64,000 nucleotides of DNA from an uncultured Bacteroides sp. (GTDB lineage: Bacteria; Bacteroidota; Bacteroidia; Bacteroidales; Bacteroidaceae). Position numbers and translations under genes: made by a program. How positions within the stretch are numbered: position 1 is the first letter of the stretch; each line of letters begins with the position of its first letter. The notes under the pieces are model-generated. The model saw only the letters and a list, made by a program, of their open reading frames with translations, searched no databases and was not told where the DNA came from. Location: positions 3,224,001 through 3,288,000 of the forward strand of contig NZ_OY781099.1 in assembly GCF_963676325.1 (NCBI RefSeq). Direction: 5' to 3'. This document shows, piece after piece, positions 1 to 8,316 of the stretch.

Positions 1-1
1 T

Positions 2-208
2 AATATCATCTTTTCTGTAAACGGAAAAGTGACACTAACCTATCCAAATCTACATCTGGCTCATGAGAAACAAATGAGACAGTGGCCATACAATAAACCA
101 TTTTATCTTATCATGAATATTTATCTGGGAGGTAGTTGGCCGGGAGAAATCAGAGACAATGAATTGCCGGTAAGCATGGAAGTAGACTGGGTAAAGGTGA
201 GCCAATAG
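2..208 (+). CDS. GH16 beta-glucanase-like protein, C-terminal part (cut by window edge)
   Basis: The frame is open from base 2 to a TAG at 206-208, giving 68 residues of the C-terminus of a glycoside hydrolase family 16 protein. It aligns almost residue for residue with the end of the complete GH16 gene at 2139-2993: both read FSVNGKV, then QWPYxKPFY, then NIYLGGxWPG and end in MEVDWVxV. The catalytic GEIDIME-type motif lies upstream, outside the window. It is therefore a paralogue of the downstream gene and the two enclose the leucine-rich-repeat gene. GH16 enzymes cut beta-1,3 or beta-1,3/1,4 glucans, agarose, porphyran or related polymers; the substrate cannot be told from this fragment. 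Confidence 0.85.
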   Translation, partial: NIIFSVNGKVTLTYPNLHLAHEKQMRQWPYNKPFYLIMNIYLGGSWPGEIRDNELPVSMEVDWVKVSQ

Positions 209-211
209 AAA

Positions 212-239
212 GCAGCAAATGAATTGCTTCACTTGCTGC
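212..239. terminator. Hairpin after the partial GH16 gene, possible terminator
   Basis: Arms GCAGCAA (212-218) and TTGCTGC (233-239) enclose a second stem TGAA/TTCA (220-223 and 228-231) with loop TTGC and one A-C mismatch. It begins four bases after the TAG of the partial GH16 gene and lies between convergent genes. No clear T-tract follows on either strand, so a role in termination or 3'-end protection is inferred from position only. Confidence 0.45.
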
Positions 240-257
240 CAACTGATTAATGTGAGA

Positions 258-1781
258 TTATAGAGCTACTTTAAATGTTTTAGTTGTAATCTTAATCAGA
301 TAAATCTGATTCTTAGGAACGTAGATTCTGGTCACATTGTCTGTTACCTTCACTTTCTGTAACAAGGCTCCCACCACGTTGTATACAGCTACTTCATCGC
401 CTACATCTGCACCATCAATGATTATAACATCCTGCTCTGTGTAAATCTTTATATTGCTGGCCTCTATTTCAGAAATACCAACAGCTTCTTCATTGATATA
501 TTTAAAATCTTTCCAGGCAGTTGCCGATTTATACTTTACGGATGTTCCCGTTGGAACATATAGTTTGCAGGTCGTTTTATCTACCCCGCTAAAAGCTGTG
601 GAAGAGGTTGTGGGAGGTGTCTTTGCATTGCAATGAATACCTACTAATCCGGTACAATAAGAAAAGGCCCATTCATCAATGGTAGTCACGCTGGCAGGTA
701 TCGTAATGGTGGATAGTCCGGTGCAATAAGTAAATGCATAAAGAGCAATGGAGGTTACTCCGGTACCCATATCTATAGATGATAAGCCTCTGCACACTCC
801 GAATGCGTTCCATCCGATAGAGGTTACACTATTTGGAATTTTGATGGATGGAAGTATGTTACAATTATAGAATGCATTTGTTCCCACGGAAGTAATGCTG
901 TTCCCAAGGTTCACATTAGAGAGTGCTGTACAATTATAAAAAGCGCCTTCACCCAAAGAAGTCACACTATTAGGTAATGTGACAGAGGATAATCCGGAAC
1001 AAGACTCAAAGGCATAACTATCAATCGCTGTTGTACCATCAGGTACAGTATAAACAGCTGATTTTGAATTAGGATAGGTGAGCAATGTTGTCTTTGCTTT
1101 ATTAAATAAGACTCCGTCTATTGCACTATAAACGGTATTTGCATCTGGTACAACAAATTGTGTTAATCCAGTGCAAACAGAAAACGTTCCCTTACCTATC
1201 GAGGTCAGGTTGGAAGGAATTGTTACGGTGGTCATTCCTTTGCAGCTCCAGAATAAATAATCACTTAACGTCGTTATTGCACTTGGTAATGATACAGATG
1301 GCAGTGATGTACAATTACCAAATGAATAAATGCCGATAGACTTTACAGTACTGGGTATAACAACCTGTGTCAGTGATGTGCAATCCTGAAAAACCTGTTC
1401 ACCGATAGAGGTCACGTTGTTAGGGAGGGTTACAGATATTAAATTAGCCATACCGAAAAACATGTAATCAGGAACCTGATTGTTTACAACCGATATGTCT
1501 AAATTCATAGACACTTTAAAAGTACCTCCAGCCACCAGACTTACTCCCGCCAGATTAAGTTTGGTCAGTTTAGGCAAGTCACGTATCGTTCCTATATCGG
1601 CAGCGTTAATTTGTCCTGTAAGGGTTAAGTCGGTAACAACATCTCTTTGGCTTCCCAGCTGATTATACAAATCCCATGGTGTAGCATTTATAGTTAGTTT
1701 AACCTCCTGAGCTTTCAACCCCGGACTTAGTAACATACATACTACGACCAATACACATTTACAAAAAGTACTTATTTTCAT
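258..1781 (-). CDS. Secreted BspA-type leucine-rich-repeat protein
   Basis: 507 residues from the ATG at 1781. A longer frame opens at 1859, but the inner start begins a clear signal peptide (MKIST, then a hydrophobic run VLVVVCMLLS, then GLKAQ), so it is preferred. The body carries about ten LRR_5/BspA repeats of the form NSVTSIGxxAFxxCxxLSxI. The last 70 residues form a beta-rich tail (IKIYTEQDVIIIDG, then VAVYNVVGALLQKV, then IYLIKI) like the C-terminal domains common on secreted Bacteroidetes proteins. Such proteins are usually surface-exposed and bind host proteins or other cells. The flanking GH16 genes may point to a role in glycan-rich surroundings, but this is inference. Confidence 0.85.
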   Translation of the reverse strand: MKISTFCKCVLVVVCMLLSPGLKAQEVKLTINATPWDLYNQLGSQRDVVTDLTLTGQINAADIGTIRDLPKLTKLNLAGVSLVAGGTFKVSMNLDISVVNNQVPDYMFFGMANLISVTLPNNVTSIGEQVFQDCTSLTQVVIPSTVKSIGIYSFGNCTSLPSVSLPSAITTLSDYLFWSCKGMTTVTIPSNLTSIGKGTFSVCTGLTQFVVPDANTVYSAIDGVLFNKAKTTLLTYPNSKSAVYTVPDGTTAIDSYAFESCSGLSSVTLPNSVTSLGEGAFYNCTALSNVNLGNSITSVGTNAFYNCNILPSIKIPNSVTSIGWNAFGVCRGLSSIDMGTGVTSIALYAFTYCTGLSTITIPASVTTIDEWAFSYCTGLVGIHCNAKTPPTTSSTAFSGVDKTTCKLYVPTGTSVKYKSATAWKDFKYINEEAVGISEIEASNIKIYTEQDVIIIDGADVGDEVAVYNVVGALLQKVKVTDNVTRIYVPKNQIYLIKITTKTFKVAL

Positions 1782-2073
1782 AGTGGATTGAATATAGCTT
1801 CCCTGTTCCCTGTGGTTGGCATTAATTAATGAGAGACGTAGGAACTTACAACTGAACATTGCACGCCTCTTTTCTTAAAAAACAAAGCATCAGGGAAAAT
1901 AGTTGCTTAAAAAAAGAATACATTAATTAATTTTAAAACATTTAACATCCATAGCCCTCGTTTTTATGTAAAAATGAGAATCATGTTTTATGTTTATTTT
2001 AGACATAAACTTATAAAACACTAATAATCAATAATTTGTTAAACAATCAATTTTCAATTCAATTTTTTTGCCA

Positions 2074-2081
2074 TATATTTG
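2074..2081 (+). promoter_or_regulatory. Promoter -7 box for GH16 gene
   Basis: TATATTTG matches the Bacteroides -7 consensus TAnnTTTG. It lies 57 bases before the preferred ATG at 2139. I see no convincing -33 TTG at the expected 19-21 base spacing. The region 1860-2073 between the divergent LRR and GH16 genes is AT-rich and otherwise unremarkable. Confidence 0.55.
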
Positions 2082-2138
2082 CAGAGTAATTTTTTTTTAT
2101 GTTTTTATATTTATACTAAACTAATGCCTTTTTTATTT

Positions 2139-2993
2139 ATGAAGTTTAATGTGAAATTTTTATTTTTGATGCTTTTTGTAGGGGCAGTCAATAGTGCTTG
2201 TAGTAGTGATAATTCGGGAGCCCCGGAAACGGTTCTTAACACGAATAAAACGGAGAATAGTAATAGCAATGGTACTCTGAAAGGGAGTGGAAACACTAAT
2301 GTTATCTTTGAAGATAACTTTGATCAGACAAGCAGTATACCCGACCAGACTAAATGGTCACTGTGTACTTCATACATCAGTGATCCACATATCTCAGGTA
2401 GCTATGACCAGGCTTATGTAAAAGATGGAAAATTAATCCTGAAAGGGGAGAAAATAGGAGGTGTCTATAAAACCGGAGGTATCTGGACAAAAGATAAAGT
2501 AGATTTTACCTATGGAAAAGTGGAGGTTTGTGCTAAGTTCAATTCTGCTCAAGGTAGCTGGCCTGCCATCTGGATGATGCCTTATGAAACTGATCCAAAC
2601 ATTGCTGCTGAAGGTGAAATTGATATCATGGAACAGGTTAACCACGAAACAGAGGTTTATCAAACCCTTCACAGTTATTTTATTACCGAACTGCAACAGC
2701 TTGTTCCTTTGCGTCAGGCTTCTCCAAAATATAATGTGAATCAGTTTAATGTATATGCGGTTGACTGGACTCCGGAAAGACTTACCTTCTCTGTGAATGG
2801 AAAGGTTTCGTTCTCATATCCTAATATGCATTTAGCAGACGAGGCAACCAAAAGACAATGGCCTTACAAAAAACCGTTCTATATTATCCTAAATATTTAT
2901 CTTGGCGGAGGATGGCCAGGTGCTATTAATGATGCGGAATTGCCTGCAAGTATGGAGGTTGATTGGGTTAGGGTTACCAGAACAGGGGAATAA
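2139..2993 (+). CDS. GH16 family beta-glucanase-like lipoprotein
   Basis: 284 residues from the ATG at 2139; upstream ATGs at 2079 and 2124 stay in frame but the third begins the signal sequence MKFNVKFLFLMLFVGAVNSAC, which has a lipobox-like end with Cys about 21 residues in. An Asn/Ser-rich linker follows, then a GH16 jelly-roll domain. The catalytic motif GEIDIMEQV (around 2614-2640) contains the expected E-x-D-x-x-E nucleophile and acid/base residues, and the aromatic WPAIWMMP strand precedes it. It should be a surface or periplasmic beta-glucanase. The paralogous fragment at the window start shows a local duplication. A GG(T)CAG..CTGGCC terminator follows. Confidence 0.88.
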   Translation: MKFNVKFLFLMLFVGAVNSACSSDNSGAPETVLNTNKTENSNSNGTLKGSGNTNVIFEDNFDQTSSIPDQTKWSLCTSYISDPHISGSYDQAYVKDGKLILKGEKIGGVYKTGGIWTKDKVDFTYGKVEVCAKFNSAQGSWPAIWMMPYETDPNIAAEGEIDIMEQVNHETEVYQTLHSYFITELQQLVPLRQASPKYNVNQFNVYAVDWTPERLTFSVNGKVSFSYPNMHLADEATKRQWPYKKPFYIILNIYLGGGWPGAINDAELPASMEVDWVRVTRTGE

Positions 2994-2997
2994 TCTT

Positions 2998-3808
2998 CTC
3001 TTTTTCTTTTGGCTTGATCCAAAAGAAACAAAAGGTCAGTTTTCTTTTTGAAGACTGGCCTTTTTGTTTTTGCAATCTTGGCTTGCGGTCGTTTTTTAAA
3101 TTCAATTCTTAATAGCCTTTTCTTTTCCCTTGACGGAAAAGAAACAAAAGGTCAAGGCTGCATATTTCTTCTTTTGCAATCTTGGCTTGCGGTCGCTTTT
3201 AATTTCAATTCTTAACTGTCCTTTTCTTTTGCCTTGATGCAAAAGAAACAAAAAATCAAGGCTGCATATTCTGCGCTACTACGTTCTTCCGTTTCGCTAA
3301 AGAAAAAGAACTCGCTGTGCTCAAACAGCTTTTTCTTTTTAACGCTCCACTACATCTCTCCGCTTTACGCTACGAATATGAGGCCGGTCATCTTTTGCTC
3401 GGCTTTGCCATTGCTGTTGGGGTATCCCTACTACTAAGTTATCTTTTTAATCATCATTACCTGAACTAATAAAGTAAAATGCATGTAATCAATAACGAAG
3501 AAGAATAGCTAAGCAGAAAAGACAAGGCAAAGTCGAGTAAAAACACCAAAAGCCCAATGGCAAAGCCGCCCCCCCCTAAAGCCGAGCGAAGCAAAGGCTA
3601 CCTGCTCCCAAGCACCACCAAAGCAGGGACACCAACAGGACCGGCCTCATGGATTTTGCGTGAAGAAATTATGCGGAATGGAGCGTTAAGAAGGGGCGAC
3701 TGTCTGAGCGAAGCGAGTTTGAGCCCTTTCAGCGAAATGTAGCATAATTTTAGCAAAATACGTGCAGCCTTGAACTTTTGTTTCTTTTGGTTCAAGCCAA
3801 AAGAAAAG
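2998..3808. repeat. Dispersed structured repeat, locus I (two inverted arms plus extra heads)
   Basis: Fills the 818 bp between convergent GH16 and acyltransferase genes. Partial heads lie at 3001-3036 and 3118-3157, each followed by a leader box (TGCAATCTTGGCTTGCGGTC at 3070-3090 and 3176-3194). The full arm A runs 3221-3391, the centre 3392-3636, and the inverted arm B 3637-3808, ending four bases from the acyltransferase stop. The A head reads GCCTTGATGC, then AAAAGAAAC, then AAAAAATCAAGGC. The centre holds a perfect 14 bp inverted repeat, CGGCTTTGCCATTG at 3399-3412 with its complement at 3555-3568. Short reading frames inside (Lys/Ser-rich) are by-products of the repeat. Confidence 0.85.
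3034..3071 (+). terminator. Rho-independent terminator of the GH16 gene
   Basis: GGTCAGTTTTC (3034-3044) pairs with GAAGACTGGCC (3050-3060) over 11 positions including two G-T wobbles, loop of five T, followed by TTTTTGTTTTT. It begins inside the first repeat head, where the second-stem partner GTCAAGG is replaced by GTCAG, so the terminator may have grown out of a decayed repeat head. Confidence 0.75.
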
Positions 3809-3811
3809 AAA

Positions 3812-4843
3812 TCAGTTAATCTTTATAAAATCCTTTTCACCCACAAACTGAGGAAAAAACCTGTTTAAAAATTTAATGATTGGGATTGAGAGTAAAAGAA
3901 CAAGCACAAATGTAACCATAGACAGCAACCAATCATTGGAAATAAACGAAAGACCCTTTCTCAGATAATAGATTACAACCCAGTTAAGCCCCAGAACTAT
4001 TAAGCAATACCTGCCATAAAAAGAGATAGCATGCACATCTTTCAGCCAGCTTGTAAGCTTAAGAGATTTTGAGAGCAACAAAATAAACATTGATCCTACT
4101 ATGCCAGACACGTAAAATGAAAAATAATTTCCATAGTCTGCATTGATAATCATCATTTTATTATCCGCAATAAAATAGTTTATCACTACAAATTCCAGCA
4201 GAAAAAGCGGAATATATTTATCTAATTTATTCGGAGCCAGAAAATTTGCGTTCTTTCTGGAAAAATAGCCGGAATAGAAGAAAGGCAGAGCACTCATACT
4301 CGAATCTATCCAAAGAGGCAGGTTAATCTTGTTAATCCCTAACTGATACCCTGCTATTCCAATTACAAAACACATTGTTCCCAGCATAACATTTCTTATC
4401 GTTTCACCTTTTGCTAGTTTCTCTGAGATAACAAGCAGCAAATAAAACATCAGTGAGGCTTCAAACAAGGCAAGAAAAAACCACAACGACAGATTCAGAT
4501 ACACATGATCAATGCCCAATGCCATAACAATATCACGGGGAAGACTGTATATCAGGTCATAACGTCCCTTCACCACCCATCCTGCACAATAAACAAGATA
4601 TGATACAACCATAAAGAAAAAGAAAGGAACAAGCAGTTTATTCACCTTTCTTACTGTGAAATCAGCAAAACTGGTGTACTTATTAAAAAACATCCCCGAC
4701 AGGAAGAAAAACAGGGGTAGAATAAAGCATCCCACCATTCTGAATAAGCTCAATCTTTGTAACGGACCATCGGTATGAATAATTACGACTAACAAAATAC
4801 AAAAACCTTTGGCCAAATCAATGTAGTCAATTCTTTGGTTCAT
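3812..4843 (-). CDS. Membrane acyltransferase 3 family protein
   Basis: 343 residues from the ATG at 4843 (MNQRIDYIDLAKGFCILLVV); a longer frame opens at 4876 but the inner start matches its paralogue at 4941-5954 and the family's usual R-x-x-x-x-D-x-x-KG beginning. Around ten hydrophobic helices span the protein, as in the OafA/WecH-type acyltransferases that move acetyl or other acyl groups to surface sugars. The histidine usually seen in helix 1 is present in VVIIHTDG. It is 98 bp downstream of the paralogue and likely co-transcribed. The donor and acceptor are unknown. Confidence 0.82.
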   Translation of the reverse strand: MNQRIDYIDLAKGFCILLVVIIHTDGPLQRLSLFRMVGCFILPLFFFLSGMFFNKYTSFADFTVRKVNKLLVPFFFFMVVSYLVYCAGWVVKGRYDLIYSLPRDIVMALGIDHVYLNLSLWFFLALFEASLMFYLLLVISEKLAKGETIRNVMLGTMCFVIGIAGYQLGINKINLPLWIDSSMSALPFFYSGYFSRKNANFLAPNKLDKYIPLFLLEFVVINYFIADNKMMIINADYGNYFSFYVSGIVGSMFILLLSKSLKLTSWLKDVHAISFYGRYCLIVLGLNWVVIYYLRKGLSFISNDWLLSMVTFVLVLLLSIPIIKFLNRFFPQFVGEKDFIKIN

Positions 4844-4940
4844 AGTTAAGTTTAGTTTATATAAAGAAAAAAACAAAGTCGCATTCTTTTTGTTTATTGA
4901 AATTACTCTGTTTTCTTTACTTTAACAAAAACAAAAATAT

Positions 4941-5954
4941 TTAACCAACCTTCAATAAATCTTCCAGACCAATAAACTGAGGAAAAAACTTACGGAAAAA
5001 GAAAATTAAAGGAATAGTAAGAAGAACCATAAAAACAAACAGTACAGAAAACAACAGCCAACCATTGGAAACAAAAAAGAATGCTTGTTTTAAATAATAT
5101 AATATCACCCAGTGAACGGACAGTGCTGTGACTGTATTTACACCAAAAAAAGATATCACAGGCAACTCATTGAGTAACTTTGAAAGCAATAATACAAACA
5201 TTGTGCCGCTCATTGCCGAAACATAAAATGAAACATACTGTCCATAGCCGGCATTGATTATCATCATTTTACTATCAGCAAAAAAATAAACCAACAGTCC
5301 AAATCCTATCAGAAAAAAGGGAATATATTTATCCCGTATGTTGGGAAGCAAATAATCAGTTTCCTTTCTGATAACATACCCTGAGTAGTAAAAAGGCAAT
5401 GCAGCCATACTTGTATCCAGCCAAAGAGGCATATTCACCTGATAGATTCCTAGCTGATGACCTGCTATTCCTATAGAGAAGCATATCACTGTTATAAGAA
5501 CCCTTCTGACATTTTCATTCTGCGTTAACACATTGCAAAAAATAAACAACAGATAAAACATCACCGAGGTCTCAAACAAGGAAAAGAAAAACCATAGCGG
5601 AAAATTCATATATACATGATCGCCCCACAATTCCATAACAATATTCCGTGGAAGTTGAAGTATTAAATCATAATTCCCTTTTACCAGCCATCCTGCGATG
5701 CAAATCAGATAGGTAACAATCATAAAGAAGAAAAGTGGAATCAACAGCTTATTAATCTTCCTCACCATAAAATCACCTATCCCGGAATACTTATTAAAAA
5801 ACATCCCCGACAGAAAGAAATACAATGGCACTAAGAAACTCAGCAATATTCTGGATACATCAGTTCTTAACAAAGGACCTCCTACATGCCACAACATAAC
5901 CAGCAGAATGCAAATACCTTTAGCTAAATCTATGTATCCTATTCTTTGTTTCAT
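4941..5954 (-). CDS. Membrane acyltransferase 3 family protein, paralogue
   Basis: 337 residues, starting MKQRIGYIDLAKGICILLVM. About ten membrane helices, with the helix-1 histidine in LWHVGGPLL. It shares long stretches with the downstream gene (PLYFFLSGMFFNKY, then VRKINKLLIP, then ALPFYYSGY), so the pair arose by tandem duplication. The family acylates extracytoplasmic sugars. A TAnnTTTG box 34 bases upstream suggests this gene opens the two-gene unit. No partner glycosyltransferase is adjacent. Confidence 0.82.
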   Translation of the reverse strand: MKQRIGYIDLAKGICILLVMLWHVGGPLLRTDVSRILLSFLVPLYFFLSGMFFNKYSGIGDFMVRKINKLLIPLFFFMIVTYLICIAGWLVKGNYDLILQLPRNIVMELWGDHVYMNFPLWFFFSLFETSVMFYLLFIFCNVLTQNENVRRVLITVICFSIGIAGHQLGIYQVNMPLWLDTSMAALPFYYSGYVIRKETDYLLPNIRDKYIPFFLIGFGLLVYFFADSKMMIINAGYGQYVSFYVSAMSGTMFVLLLSKLLNELPVISFFGVNTVTALSVHWVILYYLKQAFFFVSNGWLLFSVLFVFMVLLTIPLIFFFRKFFPQFIGLEDLLKVG

Positions 5955-5987
5955 TTAAGCAATTTATTACCAATTGTCATTAATTAA

Positions 5988-5995
5988 CAAATATA
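5988..5995 (-). promoter_or_regulatory. Promoter -7 box for the acyltransferase pair
   Basis: On the minus strand TATATTTG matches TAnnTTTG and lies 34 bases before the ATG at 5954. The -33 element is not clear. Confidence 0.5.
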
Positions 5996-6090
5996 AAAAT
6001 AAATAAGTTCAGGGAAATGTGTTTTTTTAGAGCAGGGAAAAGAAATTAAAAAAGGTACCTCAATTTCTTGAGATACCTTACTGTTTTCTG

Positions 6091-6164
6091 AGCCTCTTGT
6101 CGGATTCGAACCAACGACCCCGAGATTACAAATCACGTGCTCTGGCCAACTGAGCTAAAGAGGC
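6091..6164 (-). tRNA. tRNA-Thr (anticodon TGT)
   Basis: The minus strand reads GCCTCTTTAGCTCAGTTGGC at the 5' end, with D-loop, anticodon loop TTTGTAA and T-loop GGTTCGAATCC. The acceptor stem GCCTCTT pairs with AAGAGGC and leaves a discriminator T. The anticodon TGT reads ACA threonine codons. CCA is not encoded. There is a T-T mismatch in the anticodon stem as I align it. A complete promoter lies just upstream. Confidence 0.93.
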
Positions 6165-6227
6165 AGTTTTGGATTTTTAGTTGCGGTTATATTCCGGATA
6201 ATCAGTCCCACAACGTTTTTCCGGGTG

Positions 6228-6260
6228 CAAAGGTAGACATTTTATTCAACTTTGCAACAA
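6228..6260 (-). promoter_or_regulatory. Bacteroides-type promoter of tRNA-Thr
   Basis: On the minus strand a -33 TTG (within TTGTTG, 6255-6260) is followed by 19 bases and then TACCTTTG (6228-6235), a full match to TTG-N19-TAnnTTTG. The predicted start is about 57 bases before the tRNA 5' end, so a short leader would be processed off. Confidence 0.75.
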
Positions 6261-6341
6261 CTCCCTGAAACTTTTTTTCTGCTACGAAACTAAGCTTCTA
6301 CTTTTCAGGCATTTAAAAGCATAAAAAAAATCGCATTAGAC

Positions 6342-6698
6342 TCAGTAGATACTATTTTCGATAGCATGTTTCAGGATTGCCTTTATCTTATTAAACTTAT
6401 CAAACAGATTCTGACTCTTCTTACTCGATATGGCAACCAGCTCAAAATTGCCATTTTCACAGAAATGTTCCAGTAAAGCAATGGATATATCAATCTCGGC
6501 TATTTTATCATACTTGTTCATCGTAAAACACACCTCCGATATATCTGTCTGTGCCCCGTCAAACTGCTCCGAATTACATCGTTCTGATTCTTTCTCAAGC
6601 AAATTCAATAAAGCTTTTGCCTTTAACTGAGGTGTCATCAGATGTTCGATACGAAGAGTCAATGATTTTAAATCTTCTTCTATCAATAATTTTTTCAT
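6342..6698 (-). CDS. Hypothetical protein, 118 aa
   Basis: I do not recognise a family. The protein (MKKLLIEEDLKSLTLRIEHL) is mostly helical in appearance, charged, without signal peptide or membrane helix, and has a Cys at position 41 and others at 57 and 80. It stands alone between the tRNA gene and repeat locus II, is free of overlap, and has a codon use like its neighbours, so it is probably a real cytoplasmic protein. No clear promoter was found. Confidence 0.6.
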   Translation of the reverse strand: MKKLLIEEDLKSLTLRIEHLMTPQLKAKALLNLLEKESERCNSEQFDGAQTDISEVCFTMNKYDKIAEIDISIALLEHFCENGNFELVAISSKKSQNLFDKFNKIKAILKHAIENSIY

Positions 6699-6842
6699 CG
6701 CTGCTCGTTTTAGTTGTATTTGTCTGATATTTTAAAATATCAGATGATTATAGCAGCTAATATAAAAATGATTTTTTAATATAACCTGCAATTCTATGCA
6801 TTTTAAGAACTTATTAACAGCTTTTTAATTTTGCTTTCAATT

Positions 6843-7748
6843 AGTTTTTTTGCAATTCTGGTTTGAGGTCGCTTTTTTAAATTCAATTCTTAACTGCCCT
6901 TTTCTTTTGCCTTGATGCAATTGCCTTTTCTTTTGCCTTGATGCAATTGCCTTTTCTTTTGCCTTGATGCAATTGCCTTTTCTTTTGCCTTGACGCAAAA
7001 GAAACAAAAGGTCAAGGCTGCATATTCTACGCTACTACGTTCTTCCGTTTCGCTAAAGAAAAAGAACTCGCTGCGCTCAAACAGCTTTTTCTTTTTAACG
7101 CTACACTACATCTCTCCGCTTTACGCTACGAATATGAGGCCGGTCATCTTTCGCTCGCTTTGCATTGCTTGTTGGTGTACCACTAACCACTTAATTATCT
7201 TTTTAATCGTCATTCCTTGAACTAATAAAGTAAAGTGGAATAAACTGATAACGAAGTGGAGCAGCTAAGCGAAAGCAAAAGTTATAAACCAGATGGCAAA
7301 GCCCAGCTATCACCCTAAAGCCGAGGGAAGCGACGGCTACCTGCTCCAGAACACCACCTAGCAACCGCCACTAGCAGGACCGGCCTCATGGATTTTGCGT
7401 GAAGAAATTATGTGGAATGGAGCGTTTAGAAGGGGCGACTGTTTGAGCGAAGCGAGTTTGAGCCCTTTCAGCGAAATGTAGCATAATTTTAGCAAAATAC
7501 GTGCAGACTTGAACTTTTGTTTCTTTTGGTTCAAGCCAAAAGAAAAGATAAAGCACCACCCGGTAACCGTCACCAACAGGACCGGCCTCATGGATTTTGC
7601 GTGAAGAAATTATGTGGAATGGAGCGTTTAGAAGGGGCGACTGTCTGAGCGAAGCGAGTTTGAGCCCTTTCAGCGAAATGTAGCATAATTTTAGCAAAAT
7701 ACGTGCAGACTTGACTTTTTGGTTCTTTTGCGTCAAGGCAAAAGAACA
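6843..7748. repeat. Dispersed structured repeat, locus II (one A arm, two inverted B arms)
   Basis: Occupies almost all of the 1056 bp between 6699 and 7754. Leader box 6850-6897, three extra copies of a 26 bp head fragment, arm A 6976-7147, centre 7148-7375, inverted arm B1 7376-7548 and a second inverted arm B2 7579-7748 that stops six bases from the DUF3575 gene. B1 and B2 are nearly identical in the hairpin but carry different heads: B1 uses the GGCTTGAACC form, B2 the GCCTTGACGC form. In both, the matching downstream partner (TTCAAG or GTCAAG) changes with it. Confidence 0.85.
6898..6975 (+). repeat. 26 bp tandem repeat of the repeat head, three perfect copies
   Basis: Unit CCTTTTCTTTTGCCTTGATG followed by CAATTG, at 6898-6923, 6924-6949 and 6950-6975, then the intact head from 6976. 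Each unit contains only the first half of the head (first arm of stem 1 and of stem 2) without its pairing partner, so these copies cannot form the structure. Similar abortive heads precede the arms at 35480-35510, 42046-42098, 44102-44130 and 46229-46257. Confidence 0.9.
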
Positions 7749-7754
7749 GGACAG

Positions 7755-8312
7755 TTAATACAACAAATAGGAGACAGAAATCCCAGCTTTGATAGGAGCA
7801 AAAATCGTTTTATCCTTATTAGGAGAAAGTGGCTTCACCCCATCAACGGGATAATCAAAGCAGTGGTACTTCAATACCCCTGCGCCAATGGTTGTTTCAA
7901 TGTTCCACCGGCGGCTAATCACCCAGTCAAATCCATACGTCACTCCTGCTGCAAAGGCATCACCAGTGTATATATTGTCATTCAGTTTTAAGTTATAGTT
8001 TGCGGCAAATCCGGTCAAGCCGATAAAATGGCGTGCCATGGGTCTGCTGAACCAGTAGCGCAGCTCCGGAGAGGCCTGAACAAACTGAAGCTGACGGTTA
8101 TCACCGGATTTGAAATTTCCCGCTACGCTAAGATCCAGCGTATAGTGGCCGGACAGGCGAAGTTCCGCTCCTATATTCGGCGACATGGTGGCCCAGTAAA
8201 GGCTGTTGGTTTTCAAGGCAATTCTTTGCGCCATGACTGTTGAGCAGCAAGGCAATAGAAGGAAAAAGAAGACCAGCTTGCCCAGGCTTCCGTTTAATGA
8301 TATTCTGTACAT
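7755..8312 (-). CDS. DUF3575 outer-membrane beta-barrel protein
   Basis: 185 residues with a signal peptide (LVFFFLLLPCCSTVMAQ). The start of the mature protein, RIALKTNSLYWATMSPNIG, is typical of DUF3575 proteins, which are small predicted outer-membrane barrels usually coded next to OmpA-like genes and, in several Bacteroidales, fimbrial genes. Alternating strands end in SVSYLLY with an aromatic terminus. It is the last gene of a three-gene unit, five bases after the repeated barrel protein. No fimbrillin gene follows; repeat locus II does. Confidence 0.82.
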   Translation of the reverse strand: MYRISLNGSLGKLVFFFLLLPCCSTVMAQRIALKTNSLYWATMSPNIGAELRLSGHYTLDLSVAGNFKSGDNRQLQFVQASPELRYWFSRPMARHFIGLTGFAANYNLKLNDNIYTGDAFAAGVTYGFDWVISRRWNIETTIGAGVLKYHCFDYPVDGVKPLSPNKDKTIFAPIKAGISVSYLLY

Positions 8313-8316
8313 AATC

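Noticed and set aside
3234..3437. Reading frames of 60-116 codons, Lys/Ser-rich, at all repeat loci (for example 13735-13983, 34060-34257, 44472-44744)
   Set aside because: They recur in every copy on either strand, lack their own start context, change frame between copies, and the copies vary in ways that keep base pairing and not the protein.
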